From assembly GCA_016195965.1 (NCBI GenBank), contig JACPYR010000075.1, positions 1 through 57,326 on the forward strand: 57,326 nucleotides of DNA, written 5' to 3'. The position numbers were made by a program, and so were the translations under genes. The DNA is from Nitrosomonadales bacterium. GTDB taxonomy: Bacteria; Pseudomonadota; Gammaproteobacteria; Burkholderiales; Gallionellaceae. Under the pieces are notes generated by a model. It was not told the DNA's origin. It was given only the letters and a program-made list of their open reading frames with translations, and ran no database searches. Positions 1-8,331 of the stretch are shown one piece after another. Positions within the stretch are counted from its first letter, which is position 1; the number at the start of each line of letters is the position of its first letter.

Positions 1-253
1 GCAAGCCTTCTACGTCATTTCCCAGCAACCATTGGGAGCTGCTGTTGGCCAGCGCAACGGCGAGTGATGTGGTGGTATCCACGGTGTCGAGGTACAGCGC
101 CTGGCGTTGCTGGTTATATAGCACATAGCTCGAGGTCAGTATCAGCAGCAGCGTTGCTCCCCCGAACCCGAACATCAATTGGCGGCGCAGGGAGCGTCGC
201 AAGTATGCGCGTATCAGGTTAAACAGCCGACGGGCAATGGAGGCAGGGCTCAT
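1..253 (-). CDS. membrane sensor protein, N-terminal fragment (runs off the window)
   Basis: The reading frame starts at an ATG at 253 and stays open to the window edge (84 codons). The visible part begins MSPASIARRLF, has an Arg-rich cytoplasmic stretch, then a membrane segment at about residues 27-45 (FGGATLLLILTSSYVLY) followed by an extracytoplasmic start. This is the usual beginning of a sensor kinase or diguanylate cyclase, but no catalytic domain is in the window. Its ATG overlaps the TGA of the upstream PhnD-like lipoprotein gene (ATGA), so the two are translationally coupled. I infer that the lipoprotein feeds ligand information to this sensor. Confidence 0.6.
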   Translation of the reverse strand, partial: MSPASIARRLFNLIRAYLRRSLRRQLMFGFGGATLLLILTSSYVLYNQQRQALYLDTVDTTTSLAVALANSSSQWLLGNDVEGL

Positions 254-1146
254 CGCTCAATTTCCCGCACGTTACGGGAAAAAGTTTCAAGGAAATTGCG
301 GACTTTGGCATAGTCTGCATCGTTGGCAGCCTCGAATTTGGCGCCCGGCGCCAGGGAAAGCATCTGGCGGCCTGCTGCGTCGTTATGCAAATCCAGCAAG
401 GTGGCGAAAAGCTTGTCCGCCAGTGCAGGGGCAAGGTCTTGGCGGGCCAGCCAGGCGTCATTAACGAGTGGCTCTGTTTGCCATTTAACCTCCAGTTGGC
501 TGGCCTGTCCGGGATGGTTCAGGATGAATTTACGCCACGGCTTCGTTCCGACTCCTCCGGCTGACACATGGCCGGACCAGATTTCCCGCAACACGGTATC
601 CGATGAGCCCAGGTAGACATTGCTTATGTCGCGGTTAACGTCGATGCCATGGGTGTGCAGGTAATATTGCGGCATGATGGCCGTCGCCAATTCAGTCGCG
701 GCGGAATAAGCGACTTTCTTACCCTTGAGGTCGCCGACCGTATTTATCCCGCTGTCCTTGCGGGCCACGATCAGGCCGCGAAAACTCGCATCTTCGCCCA
801 TTGTGGCGAACACATGGTAATGATGCTTGAGCGCTAAAACTGTATCGTATGGGCTGGCAAAGGCGAGATCAAAATGGCCGGTATTGAGTTTTTCTAGGAA
901 CTCCTCGTGGTTGAGCGAAGTTTCCAGTTTGAAATGAGCTTCAGGGATGCGTGCATTGAGGGTATCCAGAATAGGGCCAAATACTGCCAATATGCACTGC
1001 GGGTTGTAGAACGGTGCGATGCCAACCACATACTCGCGCGTGCCCGCATCAGGCCGCTTGCCGAAGCTGGGCTGATAATCATGGTCATGCGCTTGTTTGC
1101 AGCCGGAAAGTTGCAGAGCGATTAAAAATGACAACAACCACTTCAT
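250..1146 (-). CDS. PhnD-like phosphate/phosphonate-type substrate-binding lipoprotein
   Basis: A 298-residue protein starting at MKWLLSFLIALQLSGCKQ. I chose this start over one 30 codons upstream because it gives a clean lipoprotein signal peptide with lipobox LSGC. The body has the PhnD/SsuA-type periplasmic binding fold: VVGIAPFYNP at the start, FDLAFASPYD and DLKGKKVAYSA in the hinge regions, which are hallmarks of phosphite/phosphonate ABC binding proteins. No permease or ATPase gene is adjacent. Instead it is coupled by ATGA to a membrane sensor, so it may act as a ligand-sensing subunit, not in transport. The ligand cannot be told from sequence. Confidence 0.8.
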   Translation of the reverse strand: MKWLLSFLIALQLSGCKQAHDHDYQPSFGKRPDAGTREYVVGIAPFYNPQCILAVFGPILDTLNARIPEAHFKLETSLNHEEFLEKLNTGHFDLAFASPYDTVLALKHHYHVFATMGEDASFRGLIVARKDSGINTVGDLKGKKVAYSAATELATAIMPQYYLHTHGIDVNRDISNVYLGSSDTVLREIWSGHVSAGGVGTKPWRKFILNHPGQASQLEVKWQTEPLVNDAWLARQDLAPALADKLFATLLDLHNDAAGRQMLSLAPGAKFEAANDADYAKVRNFLETFSRNVREIER

Positions 1147-1500
1147 GATTGTCCACGTTCTTTTAATAGTATAGCGGCACAAACTAGCACGGCTCCAGGC
1201 AGGCAACTTACCCTTAAGAATATAACTGTCGAGCATTCTGGCAGATTCAGCCGCTGGGTGGAGTGGTTTCTTGCATCAATCAGTTGCACGGGCAATTTGG
1301 CGAATAATCACCGAACCAACCATCTCATATAATGAACCGCAGTAAGAGTTTTGAGATGCCCTATAGTTCCTCTATCCATGGAATTTAATTTCTGCTTGAT
1401 GGCTTAGATATTTTGCATGCCTTGGCGGTCAGTAGCTCCAGCGGCGGTTTGGCACCGATTTGTGCTAATCTTCGCGGATATTTTTCAGCCGAGCTAAATC

Positions 1501-3009
1501 ATGAATGGTTATTTGAAACGCATCTTGAACGCCAGGGTGTATGACGTGGCGGTCGAGACGCCGCTGGAAGCGGCGCCCAATCTTTCCGCGCGCACCGGCA
1601 ATACGATTTTGCTCAAGCGCGAGGACATGCAGCCGGTGTTTTCCTTCAAGCTGCGCGGGGCATACAACAAAATGGCGCAGCTCACGGCTGAGCAGCTCAA
1701 GCGCGGCGTGATCGCCGCATCGGCGGGCAATCATGCGCAGGGGGTGGCGTTGTCCGCGCAAAAGCTGGGCTGCAAGGCAGTGATCGTGATGCCCACCACC
1801 ACGCCGCAAATCAAGATCCAGGCGGTGGCCGGGCGCGGGGCGAAAGTAGTGCTGCACGGCGATTCGTATTCCGACGCCTACCAGCATGCGCTGGAGCTGG
1901 AGCAGCAAAGCCAGATGACCTTCGTGCATCCCTACGACGACCCCGATGTGATCGCCGGGCAAGGCACCATCGCGATGGAAATCCTGCGCCAGCATACCCA
2001 GGCCATACACGCGATCTTTGTGCCGATCGGCGGCGGCGGGCTGATCGCCGGCGTGGCGGCCTACGTCAAGGAGTTGCGCCCGGAAATAAAAGTGATCGGC
2101 GTGCAGCCGGTCGATTCCGATGCGATGAAGCGTTCGGTGCAAGCCAAACGCCGCGTCACACTCGATCATGTCGGCCTGTTCGCCGATGGCGTAGCGGTGA
2201 AGCAGGTCGGCACGGAAACCTTCCGCCTGTGCCGCAAGCTGGTGGATGAGATCATCTTGGTGGACACCGACAGCGCATGTGCCGCGCTCAAGGATGTGTT
2301 CGAAGATACCCGGTCTATCCTGGAGCCGGCAGGCGCGCTGGCCATCGCGGGGGCCAAGCTGTATGCCGCGCGCGAAAACCTCAAGGGCGAGACGCTGGTC
2401 GCGATCGCCTCAGGCGCGAACATGAATTTCGACCGGCTGCGCTTCGTGGCGGAGCGCGCCGAGATCGGCGAGCAGCGCGAGTCCATTCTGGCCGTAAGTA
2501 TCCCGGAAACGCCCGGCAGCTTCCGCAAGTTTTGCGCGCTGCTCGGCAAGCGCAACATCACCGAATTCAACTACCGCTACGCCGATTCCAGAGTCGCGCA
2601 TGTGTTTGTCGGCATCCAGGTGCGCGACCAGCTGGAAACCGCAGATTTGGTAGATAAATTGCAGCGCAGCAAGCTTGCGACGCTGGACCTGAGCAACAAC
2701 GAAATGGCCAAGCTGCACCTGCGCCACCTGGTCGGAGGCCATGCGCCCGAAGCCAAGGACGAGATCCTGTTCCGCTTCGAGTTTCCCGAGCGCCCCGGCG
2801 CGCTGATGAATTTTCTGAACAGCATGAACCACAGCTGGAATATCAGCCTGTTCCACTATCGCAACCACGGCGCGGATTATGGTCGCGTGCTGGTCGGCAT
2901 GCAGGTGCCGCACCACGACAAGAAGGCGCTGAAGATATTCCTCGATACGCTAGGCTATCGTTACTGGGACGAGAGCGGTAACCCGGCGTACCGCTTGTTT
3001 CTGGGTTAG
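1501..3009 (+). CDS. ilvA: threonine ammonia-lyase, biosynthetic
   Basis: A 502-residue PLP enzyme converting threonine to 2-oxobutanoate, the first step of isoleucine synthesis. The PLP lysine lies in SFKLRGAYNKM (about residue 50). The phosphate-binding glycine loop GGGGLIAG (about 178-185) and SGANMNF (about 304-310) are present. Two C-terminal ACT-like regulatory domains (PETPGSF at about 335, PERPGAL at about 428) mark the long, isoleucine-inhibited biosynthetic form, not the short catabolic one. It is monocistronic: a hairpin follows 9 bp after the stop and the next gene belongs to a restriction island. The upstream 260 bp hold no gene and no clear consensus promoter that I can defend. 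Confidence 0.96.
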   Translation: MNGYLKRILNARVYDVAVETPLEAAPNLSARTGNTILLKREDMQPVFSFKLRGAYNKMAQLTAEQLKRGVIAASAGNHAQGVALSAQKLGCKAVIVMPTTTPQIKIQAVAGRGAKVVLHGDSYSDAYQHALELEQQSQMTFVHPYDDPDVIAGQGTIAMEILRQHTQAIHAIFVPIGGGGLIAGVAAYVKELRPEIKVIGVQPVDSDAMKRSVQAKRRVTLDHVGLFADGVAVKQVGTETFRLCRKLVDEIILVDTDSACAALKDVFEDTRSILEPAGALAIAGAKLYAARENLKGETLVAIASGANMNFDRLRFVAERAEIGEQRESILAVSIPETPGSFRKFCALLGKRNITEFNYRYADSRVAHVFVGIQVRDQLETADLVDKLQRSKLATLDLSNNEMAKLHLRHLVGGHAPEAKDEILFRFEFPERPGALMNFLNSMNHSWNISLFHYRNHGADYGRVLVGMQVPHHDKKALKIFLDTLGYRYWDESGNPAYRLFLG

Positions 3010-3012
3010 TGC

Positions 3013-3048
3013 AAAAAAGATCGGTTTGCCGACGCCGGCAAACCGATC
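3013..3048. terminator. perfect 13-bp hairpin downstream of ilvA
   Basis: The arms at 3019-3031 and 3036-3048 (GATCGGTTTGCCG and its complement) are perfectly paired around a 4-nt loop. A run of six A lies on the ilvA side (3013-3018) and no T-run follows in the ilvA direction. Read on the minus strand it would be a textbook intrinsic terminator, yet no minus-strand gene converges on it. It probably ends ilvA transcription weakly and also blocks antisense transcription. It marks the left side of the restriction island. Confidence 0.65.
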
Positions 3049-3087
3049 AACTTCATGGCAATTTATGGAATGGGAATAACAAACTGA

Positions 3088-5277
3088 ATGAACACCGAAA
3101 CCCATAGTCAACTCGCCAGTTTTATCTGGAGCATCTGCAATCTGCTGCGTGGCCCTTACAAGCGTAACGAATATCGCAAGGTCATCCTGCCGCTCACCGT
3201 GCTGCGCCGTTTCGATTGCCTGCTCGCCCCGACCAAAGTGCAGGCGCTGGCGACTTTCAACGAATTCAAGAGCAAGCCTGAAAGCATCATCCGCAGCAAG
3301 ATGAATGCGGCGACCGGCTATCCGTTCTACAACCTGTCCAAGCTGGAATTTGCTCCGTCGCAGCAAGATCGCAATTCACTTCTGGATGATCCGAGCAACC
3401 TGGCCCCCAATCTGAATAGCTACATCAATGGCTTTTCACCCAATGTGCGAGCTATCATGGAGCGCTTTGGCTTCGATCAGCAGATTGCCAAAATGGGGGA
3501 TAAGAATCTGTTGTTCAAAGTCGTGCAGGAATTCACCAAGATTGACCTTTCGCCCGATCACATCGACAGCATGCAGATGGGCTATGTGTTCGAGGAACTG
3601 ATCCGCATCGGTGCAGAGCAATCGAACGAAGAAGCCGGAGAGCATTTCACGCCGCGCGAAGTCATCAAGCTGATGGTCAACCTGCTGCTGTCGCCGGAAC
3701 AGGATTTGCGCCGCAGCCATGTCGTCAAAACCATTTACGACCAAGCCTGCGGAACGGGCGGCATGCTATCGGTTGCCGAGCAATACATACTCAAGCTCAA
3801 CAGCAAAGCCAATCCCTTGCTCTACGGACAGGACTGGAACGACGAAGCTTGGGCAGTTTGTCGCGCCGACATGCTCATCAAAGGCGAGGAGGCCGACAAT
3901 ATTGCGCAAGGCGACACCTTCACCAAGGACGCCTTTGCTCGCGATGAGCAGGGCCAGCGGCGCACCTTTGACTACATGCTGGCCAATCCGCCGTTTGGTG
4001 TGGAATGGAAGCAACAGCAGCGCTATATCGAACACGAGCGCGACACCCTCGGTTATCAGGGCCGTTTTGGCGCGGGCACGCCGCGCATCAACGATGGCGC
4101 CCTGCTTTTCCTCCAGCACATGATCGCCAAGATGCGAAGCCCGCAGGAAGGCGGCAGCCGCATCGGCATCGTGTTCAACGGCTCGCCCTTATTCACCGGC
4201 GATGCGGGCAGCGGCGAATCGGAAATCCGCCGCTGGATCGTCGAGAACGATTGGCTGGAGGCCGTCGTCGCATTACCCGAGCAGCTCTTTTACAATACCG
4301 GCATTTCGACTTACATCTGGGTGCTCACCAACCACAAAGAAAAACACCGCAAGAGCAAAGTTCAACTCATCGACGCCCGCAACCACTGGGTGCCGATGGA
4401 AAAAAGCCTGGGCAACAAACGCCGCCGCATCGGCGACCCGATGGATAAACCCAAAGACCCGGACTACATCGGCGACATCACCAGCCTGCACGGACAATTC
4501 CAGGAAAAGGGCAAAGATACCCGCTGGGTACTGTTCGACAAGGATGGCAAGGTCGTCACCCTGACCAACGCAGCGCCCACCAATGACGCACCCAAAGATC
4601 AAACCTGGAAGCAGCTCGTCGTCAGCAGAATCTTCGATAACGAAGACTTCGGCTACCACAAGATCACCGTCGAGCGCCCGCTACGCCTGAATTTCCACGC
4701 CACAGCGGAACGCATCGAGCGGCTGGAAATCGAAACCGCTTTCAGGAATCTCGCCAGCAGCGCGAAGAAGGACGAAGCCGCGCGCCTGATCGACATCGCC
4801 GCCGGCGAAAAGCGCCAGCAACAAATCCGCGAGCTGCTGGCCGAATTCAGCCAACATCACCCCGACATGATCAAAGACCGCAAAGTCTTTTTGTCTGCGC
4901 TCAAACCCATCGACCGCGAACTCGACGTGCGCCTGACTTCTACCGAGCTCAAGGCCGTGATCAACGCGCTGGGCGAGCGCGACGAAACCGCCGAAGTTTG
5001 CCGCGACCGGGAAGGTCTGCCCGAGCCAGACCCAGAGCTGCGCGACACCGAAAACGTGCCGCTCAAGGAAAGCATTCAGACCTACTTCGAACGCGAAGTG
5101 CTGCCCCATGTGCCGGACGCGTGGATCGATCACGGCAAGACCAAGGTTGGTTACGAGATACCGCTCAACCGTCACTTCTACCGCTACGAGCCGCCGCGCG
5201 AGCTGTCCGTAATTGAAAACGAAATCAAGGCGCTGGAGCAGGACATCATGCAACTGCTGGCCGAGGTGACCGCATGA
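3088..5277 (+). CDS. hsdM: Type I restriction-modification DNA methyltransferase subunit
   Basis: A 729-residue N6-adenine methyltransferase. It has an N-terminal HsdM helical domain (about 8-150), the HFTPREV signature (about 187-193), SAM-binding motif I in DQACGTGGML (about 218-227) and catalytic motif IV NPPFG (about 300-304). It would form the M2S methylase with HsdS and the full restriction complex with HsdR, all encoded downstream. It is longer than the usual roughly 500-residue HsdM. The extra C-terminal 250 residues, ending in a helical stretch (IENEIKALEQDIMQLLAEV), are probably a subunit-contact extension. Its stop codon overlaps a tiny ORF (ATGA). Confidence 0.95.
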   Translation: MNTETHSQLASFIWSICNLLRGPYKRNEYRKVILPLTVLRRFDCLLAPTKVQALATFNEFKSKPESIIRSKMNAATGYPFYNLSKLEFAPSQQDRNSLLDDPSNLAPNLNSYINGFSPNVRAIMERFGFDQQIAKMGDKNLLFKVVQEFTKIDLSPDHIDSMQMGYVFEELIRIGAEQSNEEAGEHFTPREVIKLMVNLLLSPEQDLRRSHVVKTIYDQACGTGGMLSVAEQYILKLNSKANPLLYGQDWNDEAWAVCRADMLIKGEEADNIAQGDTFTKDAFARDEQGQRRTFDYMLANPPFGVEWKQQQRYIEHERDTLGYQGRFGAGTPRINDGALLFLQHMIAKMRSPQEGGSRIGIVFNGSPLFTGDAGSGESEIRRWIVENDWLEAVVALPEQLFYNTGISTYIWVLTNHKEKHRKSKVQLIDARNHWVPMEKSLGNKRRRIGDPMDKPKDPDYIGDITSLHGQFQEKGKDTRWVLFDKDGKVVTLTNAAPTNDAPKDQTWKQLVVSRIFDNEDFGYHKITVERPLRLNFHATAERIERLEIETAFRNLASSAKKDEAARLIDIAAGEKRQQQIRELLAEFSQHHPDMIKDRKVFLSALKPIDRELDVRLTSTELKAVINALGERDETAEVCRDREGLPEPDPELRDTENVPLKESIQTYFEREVLPHVPDAWIDHGKTKVGYEIPLNRHFYRYEPPRELSVIENEIKALEQDIMQLLAEVTA

Positions 5278-5444
5278 CCCTGTGCCACGGTCATACTTGT
5301 TCAAGTACGCGCATTGCGCATATACTTCGCGCCAACAACACCCCCCAAGCCTATCCGTCAGTTCATTGCCGTGACGCTCAAACTGGGGGGTTACTTTTTT
5401 CAGCAGATGCCATGACCAAGCATAAATTTGAGGTGATGCCATGA
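5274..5444 (+). CDS. 56-residue ORF bridging hsdM and the next gene
   Basis: The ATG at 5274 overlaps the hsdM stop by ATGA, and its own TGA (5442-5444) overlaps the ATG of the next gene by ATGA, so it is coupled on both sides. The product (starts MTLCHGHTCSSTRIAHI, ends KHKFEVMP) is rich in Cys and His and has no domain I recognise. The middle (NNTPQAYPSVHCRDAQTGG) is reminiscent of short Ash/Icd-like ORFs found beside prophage genes. I could not verify that. The same DNA holds a hairpin with a T-run, so the open frame may be incidental to a structured regulatory element. Confidence 0.4.
   Translation: MTLCHGHTCSSTRIAHILRANNTPQAYPSVHCRDAQTGGLLFSADAMTKHKFEVMP
5340..5400 (+). terminator. two-tier hairpin with trailing T-run inside the hsd operon
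   Basis: An 8-bp outer stem pairs 5340-5347 (ACCCCCCA) with 5384-5391 (TGGGGGGT). An inner stem pairs CGTCA at 5356-5360 with TGACG at 5372-5376. The run TTACTTTTTT follows immediately at 5391-5400. This shape suits an attenuator or partial terminator that would lower expression of the genes behind hsdM. It sits inside the tiny bridging ORF, so translation of that ORF could disrupt the structure. This is a prediction from sequence only. Confidence 0.45.
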
Positions 5445-6544
5445 ATCAGGAATTTTTGAAGCCGCGCTTGGACGGTGCTCGCTTTAGCGAGCACAGCATC
5501 CCGCTGGAATTGCTGAAAGACTTCGCGGCGCTGGAAGAAATGCTGATCGAGGTGGCCAAGTGGAAATTCCGGCAAGCGCACCCGGACAGCAAACGAATCC
5601 AGCGCAACTTCAGCAAAGGTCTGGAATTGCACTTGGCCGGCGTTGAGGAAGGAAGCGCCATCCCCGCCATTGTATTGATGTTCGCCGGACTTTTCCCCGC
5701 TGAGAATGCCGTCTATTTTGAACAGGCGCGGACGGAAATCGTCGAGGCAATCTCCTGTGCAGAGCAAGGTGTTGCCCCACGACTTCCCCCTTATTTGCTC
5801 AGTTACTTTGACCGATTTGGCCGTGGTCTGCGCGAGGGAGAGGCAATGGAGTTCAGCCAAAATGGCGGCACAGTCAGGCTCAATCCTGAAGTCCGCAAAA
5901 GCCTGATCCGATCCGCTCAAGTTGATGTATGGACCGAAGAGGTCGCGCTACGCGGCAAAATTTCCGAGGCCGATCAGGCGCGTCGCAGCTTTGAACTGGA
6001 GTTGCGCGACGGGACAAAATTGAAAGCTGTTTTAAACGATCAGCATCTGGGTGTCGTGCTGGACGCTTTTCGCGACTATCGTCAAGGCGCGCATGTACTC
6101 ATTCAGGGCGTGGCGAAAAAAGACCGCCAGGATCACCTCAAGGAATTTGAAACGGTTGAACACGTCAGTCCGCTAGACCCGCTGGATGTGACGCTGCGTT
6201 TGGAAGAACTGGCGGCACTGAAAGATGGCTGGCTGGATGGCAAAGGCCAAGCACCGTCACCAGAAAGACTGCAACGATTGGCAGTTTTGTTTGATGCCCA
6301 TTTTGATGCCGACTTGCCTTTGCCGCACCTCTACCCCACCCCTGAAGGCGGCGTACAGGCCGAATGGAGTCTGGGCGATTGGGAGGCTACACTGGAAATC
6401 AATCTGGAGACCCAGAGCAGCGAGTATCAGGCGTTGAACATTACTGATCGCCAAACTCAAGAGCACATTTTGGCACTGAGCACTGTTGAGGGATGGCAAT
6501 CTTTAAATGAGGCGCTGAAAAACATAGGAGGAGTGCAAGCATGA
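5441..6544 (+). CDS. unknown protein A of the RM island
   Basis: A 367-residue soluble protein I do not recognise. A Shine-Dalgarno-like GAGGTG lies 6 bp before the ATG. No signal peptide, membrane segment, Walker motif or obvious nuclease signature is visible. The N-terminal third is helical and acidic/basic mixed; a middle section (about 160-235) has beta-strand character (VALRGKISEADQ, VLIQGVAKKD). The next gene starts within its stop codon (ATGA), so A and B are made together, as in toxin-antitoxin or small two-protein defence modules. It lies between hsdM and hsdS, a frequent site for accessory defence genes. Confidence 0.7.
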   Translation: MNQEFLKPRLDGARFSEHSIPLELLKDFAALEEMLIEVAKWKFRQAHPDSKRIQRNFSKGLELHLAGVEEGSAIPAIVLMFAGLFPAENAVYFEQARTEIVEAISCAEQGVAPRLPPYLLSYFDRFGRGLREGEAMEFSQNGGTVRLNPEVRKSLIRSAQVDVWTEEVALRGKISEADQARRSFELELRDGTKLKAVLNDQHLGVVLDAFRDYRQGAHVLIQGVAKKDRQDHLKEFETVEHVSPLDPLDVTLRLEELAALKDGWLDGKGQAPSPERLQRLAVLFDAHFDADLPLPHLYPTPEGGVQAEWSLGDWEATLEINLETQSSEYQALNITDRQTQEHILALSTVEGWQSLNEALKNIGGVQA

Positions 6545-6909
6545 CACCCCAAACCTTGTTGCTGCGTCAAATTAATCCTTCTTTCATTCAAGCCGGACGA
6601 GTCACCTCCCAGGCATTCCGCCCCACACCCAAAGACGAAAACCTGTTGTCTGTATACGATGGCGACAAAATACAAGCGCAGGCCGCGTGGCAACACTACA
6701 CCGCAACATTAGGCCTCCGCTCGGATGGCGTAATGGGAGTGAGCCTTGATGATTGCACCGCAGAGCAACTGACGGTCAACGCTGACGGCATACCGTTTCC
6801 AGAACATGTGTCGATCGATTTTTCCGCATTCAGCAAAAGCGAAGTGGAGAAGAAGGCAAAAATTCTGACACGAAAGGCGCAAGAACGTGGCTGGCTGTAT
6901 CAGGCATAG
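6541..6909 (+). CDS. unknown protein B of the RM island, coupled to A
   Basis: A 122-residue soluble protein with no function I can assign. Recognisable stretches are LRQINPSFIQAGRVTSQAF at the N-terminus, LSVYDGDKI (about 36-44), and PFPEHVSIDFS near residue 88, followed by a basic helix (KSEVEKKAKILTRKAQERG). The start overlaps the stop of gene A by ATGA. The size and strict coupling would fit the small partner of a two-gene toxin-antitoxin-like module, but that is inference from layout only. hsdS begins 51 bp later. Confidence 0.65.
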   Translation: MTPQTLLLRQINPSFIQAGRVTSQAFRPTPKDENLLSVYDGDKIQAQAAWQHYTATLGLRSDGVMGVSLDDCTAEQLTVNADGIPFPEHVSIDFSAFSKSEVEKKAKILTRKAQERGWLYQA

Positions 6910-6960
6910 CCGGAATAGCTCCGTGTGCATGCCTCATATGAATTGCAGGGATACGACGGC

Positions 6961-8331
6961 ATGAAGTTCGCCGCATACAAGAGCTACAAGCCCAGCGGCT
7001 CAGACTGGCTGCCCCGTATACCGGCACACTGGAATTCAAACCGATTGAGACATTTGCTCAGTGAGCGCCTGCAATATGGTGCTAACGAATCTGCTGAACT
7101 TGATGATCCTGAGTTACCCCGTTACGTCAGAATCACCGATATAGATGAGCATGACTCGTTGCGTGATGAAACTTTTCGTTCACTACCCGAAGAAGTGGCA
7201 AAGCCATATCTTCTCGAAGATGGGGACGTACTATTTGCCAGAAGTGGCGCGACAAGCGGTAAAACATTTTTGTATAGGTCTGCTTGGGGGCGTTGTGCAT
7301 ATGCGGGATATTTGATTCGAGCACGACTAGAGCAAAGAAAATTGCTGCCTTCTTTCCTGAGATATTTCACCGCTTCGAGCAACTATTGGCAGTGGCTATC
7401 ATCATCTTGCATTCAGGCAACCATACAAAATGTAAGTGCTGAAAAGTATGCGGACTTATGGTTGCCTGTGCCGCCCATCAAAGAGCAACAAACCATCACC
7501 AACTTCCTCGATGCGCAGACCGCGAAAATCGACACGTTGCTGGCAAAGAAGCGACAGCTCATAGACACGCTCAAGGAGGAGCGCAGCGCGCTGATCGCCC
7601 GCGCCGTCACGCGCGGCCTGCCGCCCGAGGCGGCGCAAGCGGCAGGGCTGGAACCACATCCGGCGATGAAGGATTCTGGGTTTGCCTGGCTTGGAGACAT
7701 ACCGTTTCACTGGCAGGCCATCGCATTGAAACGCATTGTGGCCATACCCATTACGGACGGGCCACATGAGACGCCTGAGTTTGCTCCAGAGGGAGTTCCA
7801 TTCGCGTCTGTAGAAGCTGTATGGGATGGAAAAGTTCATCTTTCATCGGTTCGCGGCTATATTTCAGAGGACGACCATATGTACTATGGGCGTAAATATC
7901 TTCCACAACGAAATGATATTTTCATCGTGAAGTCAGGATCGACGACCGGCAAAATTGCTATCGTAGATTTTGACGATGAATTTAACGTCTGGTCACCTTT
8001 GGCGGCTGTCCGTTGTAATCTGATAAAAGCATGTCCGCACTTTATTTTTCACGCTTTGTGTAGTGAATACTTCCAAGGGTTAATTCAAGTATCATGGAGT
8101 TTTGGGACGCAACCAAACATTGGCATGGGAGTTCTAGGAAACCTGAATGTTGCCCTGCCACCATTGCAAGAACAACAAGCCATCGCTGCCTACCTCGACC
8201 GCGAAACCGCGCGCATCGACCAGCTTACCGCTAAGGTGGAAGCCGCAATCGATCGCCTCACTGAATACCGCCAGGCGCTGATTACTTCTGCCGTCACCGG
8301 CAAGATCGACGTCCGGAGGGCGGCGGCATGA
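6961..8331 (+). CDS. hsdS: Type I restriction-modification specificity subunit
   Basis: A 456-residue DNA-recognition subunit with the classic duplicated layout: target-recognition domain 1 (about 1-165), a central conserved helix (ITNFLDAQTAKIDTLLAKKR), domain 2 (about 225-410) and a C-terminal conserved helix that repeats the central one (IAAYLDRETARIDQLTAKVE). The two domains set the two halves of the bipartite target. I took the ATG at 6961, preceded by AGGGA, over a GTG at 6925 that lacks a ribosome site. The recognition domains are visibly more AT-rich than the helices, as is usual for swapped domains. The stop overlaps the next start. Confidence 0.93.
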   Translation: MKFAAYKSYKPSGSDWLPRIPAHWNSNRLRHLLSERLQYGANESAELDDPELPRYVRITDIDEHDSLRDETFRSLPEEVAKPYLLEDGDVLFARSGATSGKTFLYRSAWGRCAYAGYLIRARLEQRKLLPSFLRYFTASSNYWQWLSSSCIQATIQNVSAEKYADLWLPVPPIKEQQTITNFLDAQTAKIDTLLAKKRQLIDTLKEERSALIARAVTRGLPPEAAQAAGLEPHPAMKDSGFAWLGDIPFHWQAIALKRIVAIPITDGPHETPEFAPEGVPFASVEAVWDGKVHLSSVRGYISEDDHMYYGRKYLPQRNDIFIVKSGSTTGKIAIVDFDDEFNVWSPLAAVRCNLIKACPHFIFHALCSEYFQGLIQVSWSFGTQPNIGMGVLGNLNVALPPLQEQQAIAAYLDRETARIDQLTAKVEAAIDRLTEYRQALITSAVTGKIDVRRAAA

